DNA of 64,000 nucleotides from Fasciolopsis buskii (GCA_008360955.1 LUCM01001884.1:103232-167231); one strand, 5' to 3'. Shown: positions 37,151 through 49,079, counted from the stretch's first letter. Numbers and translations: made by a program. The notes: generated from the sequence alone by a model not told the origin.

Positions 37151-37174
37151 AACTTATATCCGTCTAAATCAGTG

Positions 37175-37420
37175 ACTGATAGGTGGGATATCATGTGGTT
37201 AAGTTGAACAAAACCGTCCATTCTGTGCGGTAGCGTAATGGCTAAGGCGTTCGACTCAAAACCGGTCGTCCGGAGTTCACGTCCCGATTCGGACGCGGTG
37301 GATATGCCCTACTGATGCTTCCTAACAAGGATGAAACAACTGTCCAGTGCTTCCATGGCATTTTAATGGTGAGTTGAACGCTTATATCACATGGTGAATT
37401 ATTTCATGGAAAGCTCCTGA
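37175..37420 (+). repeat. SINE-like repeat family 2, right arm of an inverted pair, with tRNA-like head
   Basis: The plus strand shows a tRNA-like head (GCGGTAGCGTAATGGCTAAG as A box region; GGAGTTCACGTCCCG as a decayed B box). The body follows: GGTGGATATGCCCTACTGAT, CCTAACAAGGATGAAAC, GTGCTTCCATGGCATTTTAA and a tail GAATTATTTCATGG. This is the reverse complement of the 29.6-29.9 kb copy. It lies about 150 bp upstream of the acceptor of the last NALCN exon. Confidence 0.7.
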
Positions 37421-37572
37421 TCTGTTGTTTTGTTCTACCATAAAATGTTGACATTCTCCCAGACTGATTCTTATGATATTTACTATAAGGACAGAATTTT
37501 CTTCGAAAAAAGTAGAAAGCAAAATACATTTGTGTTTATTCTTTACTTCTCTTCCTTCTTCGCTCACCTCAG

Positions 37573-39126
37573 AAACATGGACAACTCAAATTCACCATGC
37601 ACCCAACGGTTGATCGTCAAATGAGCTTGAGCATGGATGAATCGGAGAGCGGGAAGAAAACGTTGCTAGATCGTCCCCAGTCTCCAGCTGGTTCCGCCCT
37701 GGTGAATCCTGGTGGAGCACGGAAACGCCCGGCCTGTCTTAGTCTCTATCGCGACGGTAATCGTACTATGGAACAACCGATTGCCGCTAGCAAAGAACGC
37801 GCTAACATGATCAGCGCACCAATGGTCCCGGTAAGTGGGGGAACTGTGTCGACCGGACAAAAAGGTGGATTATCAAGTGTTTCTGAAAATGCCATAACTT
37901 TAATGACTGGAAGTCGTAATCATTCTGGACGACGCACGAGGAAAGGAATAGTTCCAGACAAACTAGAATCTGTTGCCTTGCTTGAAACAGATGAAGAACA
38001 CGAAGATAAGTTAAATTTCGATCTGACAGGTAATCACAGTAATCGAAATAAGGACAATACGGACCTGCCAACGGCAAAATCTGTTGGAAATTCAATGCTA
38101 CCCAATTCGGTAGGTACAATCGGACTCGGAAAAAAAATAAATGTGTCCACCAGTCTTGGAAAGACAACGGAAAACGCTCTACAACCACCGTTTGTAGACA
38201 CATGTACAGTGGACATTGAACAACCGGTTAACAATGAAGGCAATGAAGAACCCGTCACGTCAGAGACAGGAACAATTACTTGGAATAAACTTGGTTCAAA
38301 ATCAAACCTAGTGAAGAATCGTCGCACTTATACGCGGGGTCATGTTCTCCCCGATGTGGCGGAAGATTTTAATGAACCAGAAAATCTCCAGGTTATTTAC
38401 AAGTGTTCAACTACAGCCCAGATGCATGCAATCGATGAGGCGGAGGAGATTCAACCTGTTGGAAAGTCTGAATCACCGAAAGTAGCACATAACATATATG
38501 CTTTTGGAGAAAACGTGGCCCCCAAACGCACATCGATTGGGGTTAGTCAAAAGCACCGAAGAACAAAAGGTTCCCCACCGAGTCTTCAAGAAGAGGAAGA
38601 AGAGCCAGTAGTGAAACCTAGTGTTGTTGTCACAGAAGGACCAGTTCAGAACAAATCAAATTCAATTATTCCGGTAGATAATCACTTGATTCAAGAATCT
38701 TGTGAAGAGGTTAAAAATTGGTGGCGTGCACAGCTGAGCTACAGCCCTGTTTCCAGTCCACCAGCTGGTTCAGCTGTCACTCCTACCCGCAACGTTCCAG
38801 TACTATTTTCTCCTGCAACTAAGACTTCCACAGTCACGTCAACGGGGAATTCATCGTGGGTAAAAACGGATACGGTTGTCACAATACCAGGTGCCGTGAC
38901 GCATGGACGAACAAAAATGGGCAATTCTTCCGGTCATTCACCTGTCATTGCACCGCCAACCGGAAAACGTCGCACATTTACCTCGTCCACTATTGGGCGT
39001 CGATCACAAGTCGCACGGGGCAACACGTTACTGGGCACGTGTATTGATGAAGATGTGGACAGTGACGTGCAAGTGGACGAGACGGAAGGACTGTTCAGTA
39101 TGCGTAAATGCGCGTCACGTATATAG
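37573..39126 (+). CDS. NALCN: NALCN-like channel, last exon: long C-terminal tail and stop
   Basis: The exon encodes 517 residues and a TAG stop at 39124-39126. It begins after the AG at 37571-37572 behind the tract TTCTCTTCCTTCTTCGCTC, giving KHGQLKFTMHPTVDRQMSLS in phase 0. The ATG at 37597 is internal and is not the start of a separate gene. Most of the tail is disordered and rich in Ser, Thr, Gly, Pro and Glu. The one clear homology is CEEVKNWWRAQLS (about 38701-38740), matching the SEVKKWWTRQL block at the very end of vertebrate NALCN. Here the protein runs on for roughly 129 more residues, with basic Arg-rich patches and an acidic end (IDEDVDSDVQVDETEG). The overlapping minus-strand frames are shadows. 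Confidence 0.93.
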   Translation, partial: KHGQLKFTMHPTVDRQMSLSMDESESGKKTLLDRPQSPAGSALVNPGGARKRPACLSLYRDGNRTMEQPIAASKERANMISAPMVPVSGGTVSTGQKGGLSSVSENAITLMTGSRNHSGRRTRKGIVPDKLESVALLETDEEHEDKLNFDLTGNHSNRNKDNTDLPTAKSVGNSMLPNSVGTIGLGKKINVSTSLGKTTENALQPPFVDTCTVDIEQPVNNEGNEEPVTSETGTITWNKLGSKSNLVKNRRTYTRGHVLPDVAEDFNEPENLQVIYKCSTTAQMHAIDEAEEIQPVGKSESPKVAHNIYAFGENVAPKRTSIGVSQKHRRTKGSPPSLQEEEEEPVVKPSVVVTEGPVQNKSNSIIPVDNHLIQESCEEVKNWWRAQLSYSPVSSPPAGSAVTPTRNVPVLFSPATKTSTVTSTGNSSWVKTDTVVTIPGAVTHGRTKMGNSSGHSPVIAPPTGKRRTFTSSTIGRRSQVARGNTLLGTCIDEDVDSDVQVDETEGLFSMRKCASRI

Positions 39127-39751
39127 CCGTTTAGCATGTGACAGAAATCGTCCGAACGAACAGACAAAGATAATAGTATTTATTAGTTCTATCTATCTTG
39201 ATGTATATTTTGTTTGAATTTGTGCACTGTAGTCAGATTGCTTTTGTCATTTCAAATTCACCCTGGCAACTCTGGTATTTACTTATTGCTGATTGTTGCC
39301 TAAACGGCGTTTATGTGATACCGTTCGGATAGTCCACCCACTATTATCTGATAAATGACAACGTGATATGAAAAAATATGTTGTATCTGTGTATATGTGA
39401 GTTTGAGGTGAATACTTCGCAAATGTATTCTTCAATGTTATTACTTTCCAACCGTTGTGCAAGTACAAGGGTTCCAAAACAATACTACTGACCTTTGTAA
39501 GCTTTTGTTACTGGGATCTTCTGCAACGAGAATAGATAAAGTGATAAACTTTGACTGAAGATTTCGCAAACGGAAAATGTTTTTGTGGGCGATGAAACGA
39601 TGAGAGTTACGGTCATTGCTCGAGCATTCGGTCAGCGTAAACACCGCGAGGCAATGCATAAACATTTCTGTTCTCTGTATTCCAGCTTCTCTGACAATTG
39701 GGATGGAACAATACAGTGATAATCGATTAGTCATGAGCGAGGTTGTGATAA

Positions 39752-39787
<36 letters not shown>

Positions 39788-39788
39788 G
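39752..39788. repeat. (AT)n microsatellite
   Basis: An AT run interrupted once by a C, self-complementary over its length. Confidence 0.95.
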
Positions 39789-41154
39789 TATTGAAGTGTC
39801 TGATTGGTATTGGTTTTCATTAGTATGCTGCGCATTTATGTTAAATTCATCTTGAATGCAAGATTTTTCGGATGATTGTTTTTTGAGAGACGATCCAATT
39901 ACGAGGTTGGGTTAACGGTGAAAATAGGATTTTATAATTCGATTCATTTTGTGTCCATTTCGAATGAAGAATGAGTCAGAAAGTGAGTGTACAAGACGAT
40001 CCAATTATAGGCTTGCCATTAAAAGTCGGCTTTTTATCCCCAAACGAGAATCACAAACAGTGCTTCAGGATTGAAATCCGGTATGAAGTAACATGAGTTT
40101 AACATTCTTTAGTGCATAAGTTGCCCATTGGCTTATGGCACAATGATTCCTGCCATTCGTTGCTGGCTTTCGCATTATTACAAACCCAGTACGATGCGGT
40201 TGAGTTATCCGAAAAGCACCTAGGTACAAAGAAGACCTTATGAACGATCCACACTGATTTTCTGATCCAGTGTTTGCCATAGTAGGTCATCGTCTCCATT
40301 ATAGCGATTCCGTATTTGACATTGGATCATCCACCCAAATTGATCCCCATGATGTGTATCGGACGCGAACACTTAGGTTGAATTTCCCAACGTTTTTTCC
40401 TTTGTTGAAAATGTTCGTTATCGTCGTGGCTCACCATTATGCCTGGTCGTAAATCACCAATGTGATATCCACCTCTGGATTACTTTGGCAGTGTGTGCGT
40501 GGTCACACGATGATAAGCTTGCATTATGATGTTTCAGTTTTCATCACAAGGATTTTATGACATCTTTGCTAGACAAATGAGAAGAAAACCAAACACTGAA
40601 GAAAGTTAAGAATTTAATGTGTTTTATTCGGACGGATGTAATTATTGGGTCAGATGCAGCTTTGAACGTTTGAATGTGCATGTCACGCGACAACAGGTCA
40701 GTCCCAGTCCCCTGGTTCATTTAGGTTCCGATTGCGAGGCGATAATGATCGCAAAATGCAGAACTCCAGGGTATGCAGCATCAGGGTTTTCATATCATAT
40801 TTCCTAACAGGTGAGACTCGGATGGGTGAATACGTTTCTGATGGCGGCTCGCGAACCTTTTCGTGACACGGGTTCCAGACAAACGGAATGATCAATCCCG
40901 GCGATACAGAATAGGGAAGATGTAATCTATATTTCAGAACCAACGGGCAAATTGTTAGGAAAATTTGTTTGGATGAAAGATGATTAACAATAATATTCGC
41001 TTTACTGCTCAGCGACAGAAGTTTTACTATCTTTTTGATGAAATAGCCGAGACCATCTGGGTGATGCCAAATGGAAAGAACTGTCGTCTTCAGGGAAAAT
41101 GGATTCAGGCTCAGGTAATTGTTTTCATAGTAGAAACATTGACAATTACGATGT

Positions 41155-41290
41155 TTGTAGCGGTAATAGTAATATTAGTAGTAGTAATCGCACTAGCAGT
41201 AGCATTAGTAGTGATACTAATAGAAGTCGTAGTGGTAGCAGCAGAAACAGTGGCGATATTAGTGGCAGTGATAGCATATTAGTAGTAGCT
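41155..41290. repeat. Imperfect (GTA/AGT)n trinucleotide tract
   Basis: About 135 bases with a three-base rhythm (GTA, ATA, GCA and related units) create artificial open frames on both strands around 40980-41395. No protein domain is seen. Confidence 0.8.
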
Positions 41291-42370
41291 GGTTTTAAAA
41301 TGACAGTGGATCGTTTCGTCACTCCTAGAGTTAAACAGTTGATCATTGGGCACTTTTATTTCCCAATGGCAACCCGAAACCATTGGGCATCATAAACACA
41401 ATGGAAGGTTCAAATTCAAATTTGTTGTTAGTGGAAAACCAGACAGGTCACTGATCAAAAAAATTTAACCTAGAGTAACGAACACTTAAGACCACATCCT
41501 TGTTTTCTGAGTAAGCAACATCACGTCTCAGGAAGTGATGACGGTCCGCAGTAGACGGTGGATTGAGGGAATACCATCGGTGACAGTGAGTCACAACTTC
41601 ACTCGTCACAGTCCCGGCCTCTTTCTGCCTTGCAATTTTTACGTGTTGCGCTGATGCGCAAGGTTTTGGACTGTCCCCGGTCAGTTACTCCTCGATTCAA
41701 ATCCTACCTTGAAGAAAGTAACAATGACTGGGAATCTTATTCCAATAGATCATCAGCATACGTAGGATACCCAAGAGAGCTTAGACAACTTTAGATGATA
41801 TCAGTAAATTGCAACATGTGATAGACAGATGTGGTCTCTTGAAGTGGGGTCACGATTTGACAGAGGTTCATTGATTAATGGGATGGTGTGAAAAGAAGGC
41901 AATTAGATGTTAACCCGTGATTGAAGTAAGCAGTTTTGTGACAGGAAACGATTAGTTCAAGAACGAATGCAGCCTAATCACGATTACACCTGTAGCCGAA
42001 CGGGTCTGTCGTCGGTTGGTGTTAATAAGGATGGGAAAAATCACGTTACAAATGAGGTTTTCCTGAACGTTTTCGCTTCCTTGACACGATTGCCAGATGG
42101 AGAACCGTGAATAAAAGGTCAAAGCAAGTGAGGTTGAATCTCTGTTGCATTCTTCATAAGTGCAATGGGCACAATTCTCGACAGGTGCATTTGTTCTGTC
42201 ACGCTGGTTCTCGGCCAAAAGCGCCTCAGAGAATGTATTGTTATCCAACACTTGGCAATGTTCCCAGAACGACATACCAAAATGTACCTTCACGCAGTAA
42301 AGTTTGCAGTTACAGTCAGAAATTATGAAGATCCAATGCACTTCTGTAAACGTAATTCGAAGTTAGAATG

Positions 42371-42392
42371 ATATATATATATATATATATAT
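42371..42392. repeat. (AT)n tract at the left flank of the Penelope-like element
   Basis: Eleven perfect AT units are directly visible. A similar tract lies at 44862-44879 on the other side of the element. Confidence 0.95.
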
Positions 42393-42599
42393 GCAACCTT
42401 AGCTGCAGATACATTCACTCATCAATAAAACATTTTGACGCAATGCGCTCAACTGTGTGAGAAAATGGGAAGACTATTCCAAACGTTCCGCTGCTGTCCG
42501 TGAGCAACTGTTCTTCCTGCATCACTGCCTCAGGAATAACACTTCCAAAAAGTATCAAGTGTAACCCGCCCGTGAACTCGGAACGTGCCCGTAGGATTG

Positions 42600-44790
42600 C
42601 ATATTCTTAATGCAAGCAGATGCATTGTGAGCTGATCAACGACGCGCATCGCAGGAAAGCCGATTACGAAAGCAATCAAAATCGATTCGAACGGGATGCC
42701 TCAAACACGTTAGATGCCAGCTGGATTAGAGGAATAAAAGCGGTCATTGAAATCACATCAAACACAAATCGCCCAAAGGTCAGGGACAGACTCACCAAGA
42801 AATACGCCGCGTTCAATCAAGCGAAACCTCAATATGCCGAACCAATTTACAATTACTCGAACCACCAGCTACTACCAAGCGAAAAGTCCGTGCTACTGAA
42901 AGGATTAACATTCAATCACACCAACGCCAAACATCCCATGTTCATTGCTTCCATTGAATCGGCACCACGGAAGCACGCACTAACGGAAGAGACGCGCCAA
43001 GACATGTGGGCAAAAATCTGTCAACAACTCGCGCATCCTAGGCGGAAGTATCACCTATCTGATAACGAATTCAAAGTTGTGAAAGCACTCCAAAAAATTG
43101 AGAAATAGTCATACTCCCCGCAGACAAGGGTAACGCAATAACAGTACTCGATAACGCCGAATACCAAGCGAAGATGAAAGTATAACTGGATGATGACGAA
43201 ATCTACCAACCAGTGAAAGGAAATCCAGTCAAAAAACTTCGAGCCAAAATCAACAAAAAGCTGAACTCATTGAGAAAAGCAAGAAAATCAGTGTTGAACA
43301 GTACAACCAAATTAAGCCTGCAGAGGGACCCGTCCCCAGGATATATGGGCTTCTTAAAGTCCATAAGCTGGAGGTGCCGCTTAGACCCATTGTCGCATCA
43401 ACAACAGCACCAAACTATCAGCTAGCGAAGTACCTTTTCCATCTCCTACGTCCATGCCTACCACAGGACCAAAACGACACGAAGAGTTCTGCCACATTCC
43501 TGGAACAAATCAAAGACCTCAAGTTAGAAGCAAACGAAGCTATGGTCTCATTCGACGTCACTTCACTGTTCACAAATATTCCACGGCAAATGGCATTGGA
43601 CAGCATGCGCCAGCTTATGAAGAAGGACTCCAACTTATCAGATAGAACAGCGATGTCTACGGACGATATAATGCATTTGATAGAATTGTGCATGGAAACA
43701 TACCTACAGTTCAATGGGACGGTGTATAAACAAATAAAAGGAACGCCTATGGGATCACCACTATCAGGCTTGTTAGCAGGCGCAACCATGAAACAATTCG
43801 AGACAAAGGCATTCGAAACAAACCGCCCACGCTTATGGACCAGATATGTTGATGATACATTTGTTGTGTTAGAGAAAAACAGAAATGGACCAATTTCATC
43901 AACACCTAAACGCGATAGTGCCCAGCATCAAATTCACCAGGGAGGAGGAAAAAGACTCGGCTCTACCGTTTCTCGACGTACTAATTATGAGACAACCAAA
44001 CGGGAGCATAGAGACAACCGTCTACAGAAAACCGACGACGACGGACCGCATACTCAATTTTAAAAGCAACCATCCAACCTGCCACTGTGTGCGCGTACCT
44101 TGTTCCATCGAGCTGACACACTGCAGTACACAACACCTACGGAAACAAGAACAATCTAGGTTGTTCAAGTTTTTTGCGGCCAATGGCTACCAAAAATCTT
44201 TCACCAACGCCTGTATTCGCAGAAAACAGAGGGCAAATACTAAGGGAACTAAATCGATCGTGGTACTTCCATACATGCGGGGAGTATCCGAAGCGGTCGA
44301 ACGCATACTACGTCCACTAGATATCACAATCGCTCACAAATCGACCGGCACCCTGAGATCTACCCTATTCAATGGAAAAGATCGCGTCGACCAGCACGAC
44401 CAGTCAGGGGTAGTTTATGCCATTCCGTGCCTCGGATGTGACAAACAGTAAGTCAGTGAGACAGGCGAACAATTATGCACGCGCTTGCACGAACGTAGCT
44501 TAGCCCTACGACACGCTGACCCACACTCACAGATGTGGGACCACTGTGCACAAACAGGCCATGAGGGCAACATCAACAACGCAAAAGTAGTCAGCCGGGC
44601 AAACAGAAAGAGGAAGCCACTGATTCTTGAAGCCCTCCACTCAAATAACTCGTTCAATCGGCATGTAGAGATTGGCAAACATTACGTCATCTTAACAAGA
44701 CCCCGATGCAGAATAGAGAGACAAACAGGTGGACAGTGCACCAAAACGAATGGAACTGGCGATCCTACTCAATCACACATTCACGTTTGA
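42600..44790 (+). mobile_element. Penelope-like retroelement: RT plus GIY-YIG endonuclease, inactivated
   Basis: The coding region is nearly full length. It opens with an N-terminal domain containing LLPSEKSVLLKGLTFNHT, then VILPADKGNAITVLDNAEYQ and PRIYGLLKVHKLEVPLRPIV. The reverse transcriptase core follows: motif A VSFDVTSLFTNIP (near 43545), motif B GTPMGSPLSGLLAG and motif C YVDDTFVV (43845-43868), with LPFLDVLI after it. A C-terminal GIY-YIG nuclease starts GVVYAIPCLGCDKQ (44407) and resumes VSETGEQLCTRLHERS. The PADKGN, KVHK and YVDD motifs and the GIY-YIG end identify a Penelope-like element, which primes on nicked DNA. It is dead: frame changes near 43100, 43265 and 43880, a TAA at 43183, and a TAA at 44449 that replaces the Tyr of the YIG half. 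The last frame closes at 44790. Confidence 0.92.
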
Positions 44791-44820
44791 CAACGAGTCC
44801 TAGTTTGGATCGAAACGTCA
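44787..44820 (+). ncRNA. Possible decayed hammerhead ribozyme at the element's 3' end
   Basis: Just after the last stop, the sequence TTGACAACGAGTCC, a loop TAGTTT, and GGATCGAAACGTC recall a hammerhead core (CUGANGA, stem II, GAAA). Stem II can form from GUCC and GGAU. The first core strand has extra bases relative to CUGANGAG and stem III plus the cleavage site are not clear, so if real it is degraded. Hammerheads are known in the terminal repeats of Penelope-like elements. Confidence 0.3.
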
Positions 44821-44861
44821 CGATAAATGCATTAACTCAGTGTACGCCTTCTCAACTCTAA

Positions 44862-44879
44862 ATATATATATATATATAT
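44862..44879. repeat. (AT)n tract at the right flank of the Penelope-like element
   Basis: Nine AT units follow CTCAACTCTAA, 70 bases after the last stop codon. Another short ATATATAT run follows at 44890. Confidence 0.95.
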
Positions 44880-47800
44880 TCAGCGGCAATATATATGTGC
44901 GTGTTTCTTATGCACGTAAAGCCTGTGAACTTTACAAAAGTGAAGGTCATTTGGCGTGCAGTCGAAATTCGGCGATCAGGACAACCAGGTCATAAAATCA
45001 TCAAGTTTCAATCTTTCATTAGTTTACTACTTCCTACCTTATTTTTGAATTATCCCAAAACGAATCGAAACTGCCCTTCGGTTGACCCGAATAGATTCCG
45101 TTCATTTAGCTCTGAGATGTGATCCATGTCAAATGCACACATGTGGCCGTATGTATAGCATGTTCCACTGATTGTCCACGCATTGTCCACAATTTACTTG
45201 CACACTTATGCTTGCCAGGATTTTATTCAATTTTTGATTATTCTGAATATAAATCCGAGAATGTTTGACTTAATTAAAAAATAACATGAGGAGTGGTATA
45301 CGGGCGAGGAAGTGGATAAATTAATTTGAAAATTAAGTGGTAATTGATGTCATGCAACAAGCGAGAGACCGCACAGCGATGACAGCAGAACTCACCAATG
45401 CAGATATGATATTATCTATTCCCACTCGTTGCGCACCGTAACCTAATGTGCCATCCAGTCTCTCATAGAAGCACCCTTATGTGGGGTAAATTAAAGTAGA
45501 TTTAGATCGAAAAGGTAGGTCCGTTAACCGCTATCAATTTGTTGTTGGAAAAATGTGTGTTCAAAGCGTGCTTTCTGGTGGTATATTTGAAACAAGGAAC
45601 AATGGAAATCTACCGCTTGGACGAAAGAACTAACAGTTTTATCATTTAGTAGAAGAGTTGGATCCGAGGCGCCACGACTATTCTAGGGTAGTAGGAGATT
45701 GTCTTCAAACAGGAATGGGGGCATAAGACACAAGTTCGTATCAGACATGAACCGATGGGCGAGTAATGTTAGATCATTCAAAAATGGACCAATGGTATAC
45801 TAGTAAGGGAGGATTTGAGACCCATCAAATAGCTCTATTTCTAATAGAACATTCCAAATATATCCTGATTGAGATAACTATGGAATCCTTTATTAACGAA
45901 CTATATATTTGATGATCATAGTGCTGTGTACTCTACAACCAAGATATCAAGGGAAATCCTTTTCGGTAGCAATCTACCGATTACTGATTGGCCGATGAGA
46001 AGTTTTCGGTAGTGTTCATTTCTTGATTGCTTTCCCGAAACTTGTGCAATGGCATAAAACTAAAGAGCCTAAATTTTGATCTTTAAGAACATTAGTTTCA
46101 GATTTATCTATTTACAAATGTGTGCTTGCCTCCGGAAGTGTGTCATTTTCGACTGTTCATTCGCATTGAAACACTATATTTCATTTTCATGTGCATCGTT
46201 TCCTTGGCGCGCTAATTCTGTCCCCGTGTACATCAAGGTCGTGACAATCTTTCAAGAGAAGAACGAACAAAATTAACCTCGCTTTATTGCTTGTTTAATT
46301 CCGCCAGCGGACCATCCACCCTTTGCTCTCCACGTTGCCTTAACGCATTTTGTCTACGGATAGTTGTTTGTGCATGCGTTCGTGTGCGTGTGCTCCATTG
46401 TAAGGGGGCGATCGAAGATGAAGAGAACACTATGCAGTTGACTCATTTGGTACCAAGTTCTGAACTCAGACAGCATTGTTTTCTGCTCGTCTGTTTATCA
46501 TTCTACAATTCGGTGTCTTGTTTTTGTTATTTTCCCACTGGCTCATCTCATTTACAACACCGAGGAACATCTTGCGGACACGGACTGGACCGGAGATGCA
46601 GTCGTCAGTCGAGACCGATTAATTCTCTACTCGGCCAGTCTTAGTTTATAAGTCAAAGCCATCTGAATGACTGGAGATTTGGGAGCGTCTTTTGATATAT
46701 CGAATAGATGGGTAGCGTTTGAGCAGTCGGGTGGACCGCAATAGTTTAGCCGATTAGCTAATTAATGCGACACCATTTTGAAAGTGGGGGAGAGTGTTGC
46801 CATTCGCAGTATTTCAACGGAAATTTAATGAATGAGTACTGTTGGAGGCGTAAACATTGTCACTGGAAAAAACAAATCACATTGTAAGAAAACAAGCAAC
46901 GAGTTTCCATCTTTCGTGTACACAAAGATTTCCTTTGCAAGGGAAGTTTGTTGTTTCAGACCGGTACATAAACTGATCACTGTTTTACACTTGTATGGTT
47001 CAAAAAGTTTACTAATCAATCATCTCGAATTATTTCAATTCTGAGTGCTATTTGTGCTATTTTCAAGGCATCTGTGGACAGCAGGTATTTGTATGAACGC
47101 TATTGATTTTAGGGTCTATTCAACCATGATAAAAGTTGTTTTATCGGACAGCGAAAATCAATATTCCGTATCAGAATTGATGGCCGCTAGTTTGGTTCGC
47201 TGATGTAAGTGATATAATTTTGTATGAGAGGAAACAAATGAGTTCGTCGTTGTTGCGACCAGCTGAGTAGATGCAACCGGTACCGTTTTACCAATAAACT
47301 TCATAATTGTAAACCCGCCTTGTTTTAATTAGTTTTTTCATGATTTTATTGAAGAATGAGAATTTTAATTTCATGGTCTTCATCAAAGCGGCCTTTTAGA
47401 ACCCAGGACAGAATACTATCTAGATTTTTTGAATAAATGATTGTGCTTCTCGACGAAATTTCGTCTTTTCATCCACGTAGGTAATACTAAATTCAGATGA
47501 GAGCAACTTGGCTGTCATTTTAGTAGAGTTAGTGAACAACGTAGCGGCGAATGCGCCAAAGTGCATGTCGTTAGAGCAAAATCTAGTTCATCGAATCAGT
47601 TCCAGACAGTCTAATGATCACTAGGTTAGACAGCCCTCGTTTCGCCCTCGCTTGCAACTGATCATACCTGCTTATGGGATTAAAATTTTGTAGTGTGAAC
47701 CTAGAAATGTCGCCCTGCTTTTTCACTGAAAGAAAACGACGATATGCTCTCATAATCGCCAGTAAGTAGCACTACATCGGCCATGGTCCGCTTGATTTTC

Positions 47801-49079
47801 TGCATTTTTGTAACCGGACTAAAAAAGAGTGGGACACAAACTTGTACGCGATCAATCTATTTGAACCCATAATGTAAGTCACAATACAAGCCCTTTCCGT
47901 TGATCGATTTAGAGCAGACAGTATGGTAGAGAAAAAGGTGGGAGGATTCCCTTCTGAAGATTTTCATGTCACGTTTGACAATTTTTCGATGTGAGTAGAT
48001 CTACCTGCTATATTATTCATTCTAAATTTCCCTCACCGAATGATCCTTGTCACAGAAACCCGATATCGAATGGTAGCTGGCACTTTGGCAACTTTCTCTG
48101 TGTATCATACGCACGTAGTTGGTCATCACACGCACAGTTCCACATCTGAATTTCACCCTATCCAGTTCTTGTCATCCTACCTTTTATTTTCACTTTGGCT
48201 GTTTTTTCGCACAACCATTAGGCTGATATAAAGATCACCGTTTCAATTACACATTTCTTTTCCCCACTCCACACAAAACCAAGCCAGTCACCAGCAGTGA
48301 TATTTCCTAACCAATGGAAGGAAGTATCATTTATCTTGAAATTCCAACCTTAGATTCTCACGCAAAAATTTTTTAATTAGTTTTGTACCAGAACAATTTG
48401 TCACCCACGCAAGTTATTTTTCAACGACGGTCGATCCCACGGTCACATTGGTACACTACGAAAATCCCATCGTGAAAAAGCGTACGAAGAAATGTCACCG
48501 TATCCTAGTTTAGTTTCTACTTTTGAGAATCATATATTCATTCCCTTCCAGCTGGACTACACGATGAAAAATTCATGCACGCTTTCTCCGTCTTACACGT
48601 AACATGAAATCTGTCCAAATCCCGTGTACGAAAAGGGGTGGCTTTGACGATTTCGTAATTGTGACGTGGGCAGTGAAAGATGATAAGCTCGGAACGCTGA
48701 AGTGTAAAATGACCTCCACGGGGTTAAATCTTTTACGAAGCTAAATTATGGAGTACAATCCTAATAATGAGATTATTCAGAGAGCCTTGCTCCTTTCTAT
48801 CGGTAATCAAAAACAACCAATTCCGATTTCCGCGAATATAATAAGGTCAATAGTCAAAAGATCCCCTTTCAACAACAGGATAACATTAACTTAAATGCAT
48901 GAATTATAAAAGATATGCCCTTCTCGGAACTGCCATTGCCTCCGTGAATGTCCATCTGATATATATATATTCACCAATGGCCTGGTACCACGTGCGGAGA
49001 TGTGGTGTAATGCAAAAAGTGAAACAGAAATAGATATGACAGAAGTAACCCGCTTAAGATTCCGGATGAAAGTTATTGC
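44880..49079. other. No recognisable gene
   Basis: AT-rich DNA with short reading frames on both strands (the longest about 117 codons, at 46291-46644). None shows a domain, consistent splice sites with a neighbour, or a known repeat. Confidence 0.55.

Larger units (their letters stand above)
39127..42370. other. 3' flank of NALCN; no further gene seen
   Basis: The first part must contain the 3' UTR. I saw no canonical AATAAA in the first several hundred bases; GATAAA variants occur near 39350 and 39535, so the cleavage site is not assigned. Beyond that are an (AT)n run, an imperfect trinucleotide tract and unassigned AT-rich DNA. A B-box-like GATTCAAATCC near 41695 may mark another decayed SINE. 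Confidence 0.6.

Noticed and set aside
37597..39126. Independent 509-codon gene starting at ATG 37597
   Set aside because: The frame continues upstream to a good acceptor at 37572 in the phase required by NALCN exon 8, and it carries the NALCN C-terminal EEVKNWW block. It is the last exon of the channel.
37666..39167. Minus-strand reading frames across the last NALCN exon
   Set aside because: They are shadows of the plus-strand coding exon and have no domain of their own.
40980..41395. Two overlapping plus-strand frames of about 100 codons
   Set aside because: They are produced by the imperfect trinucleotide tract; the peptides are low complexity in every frame.
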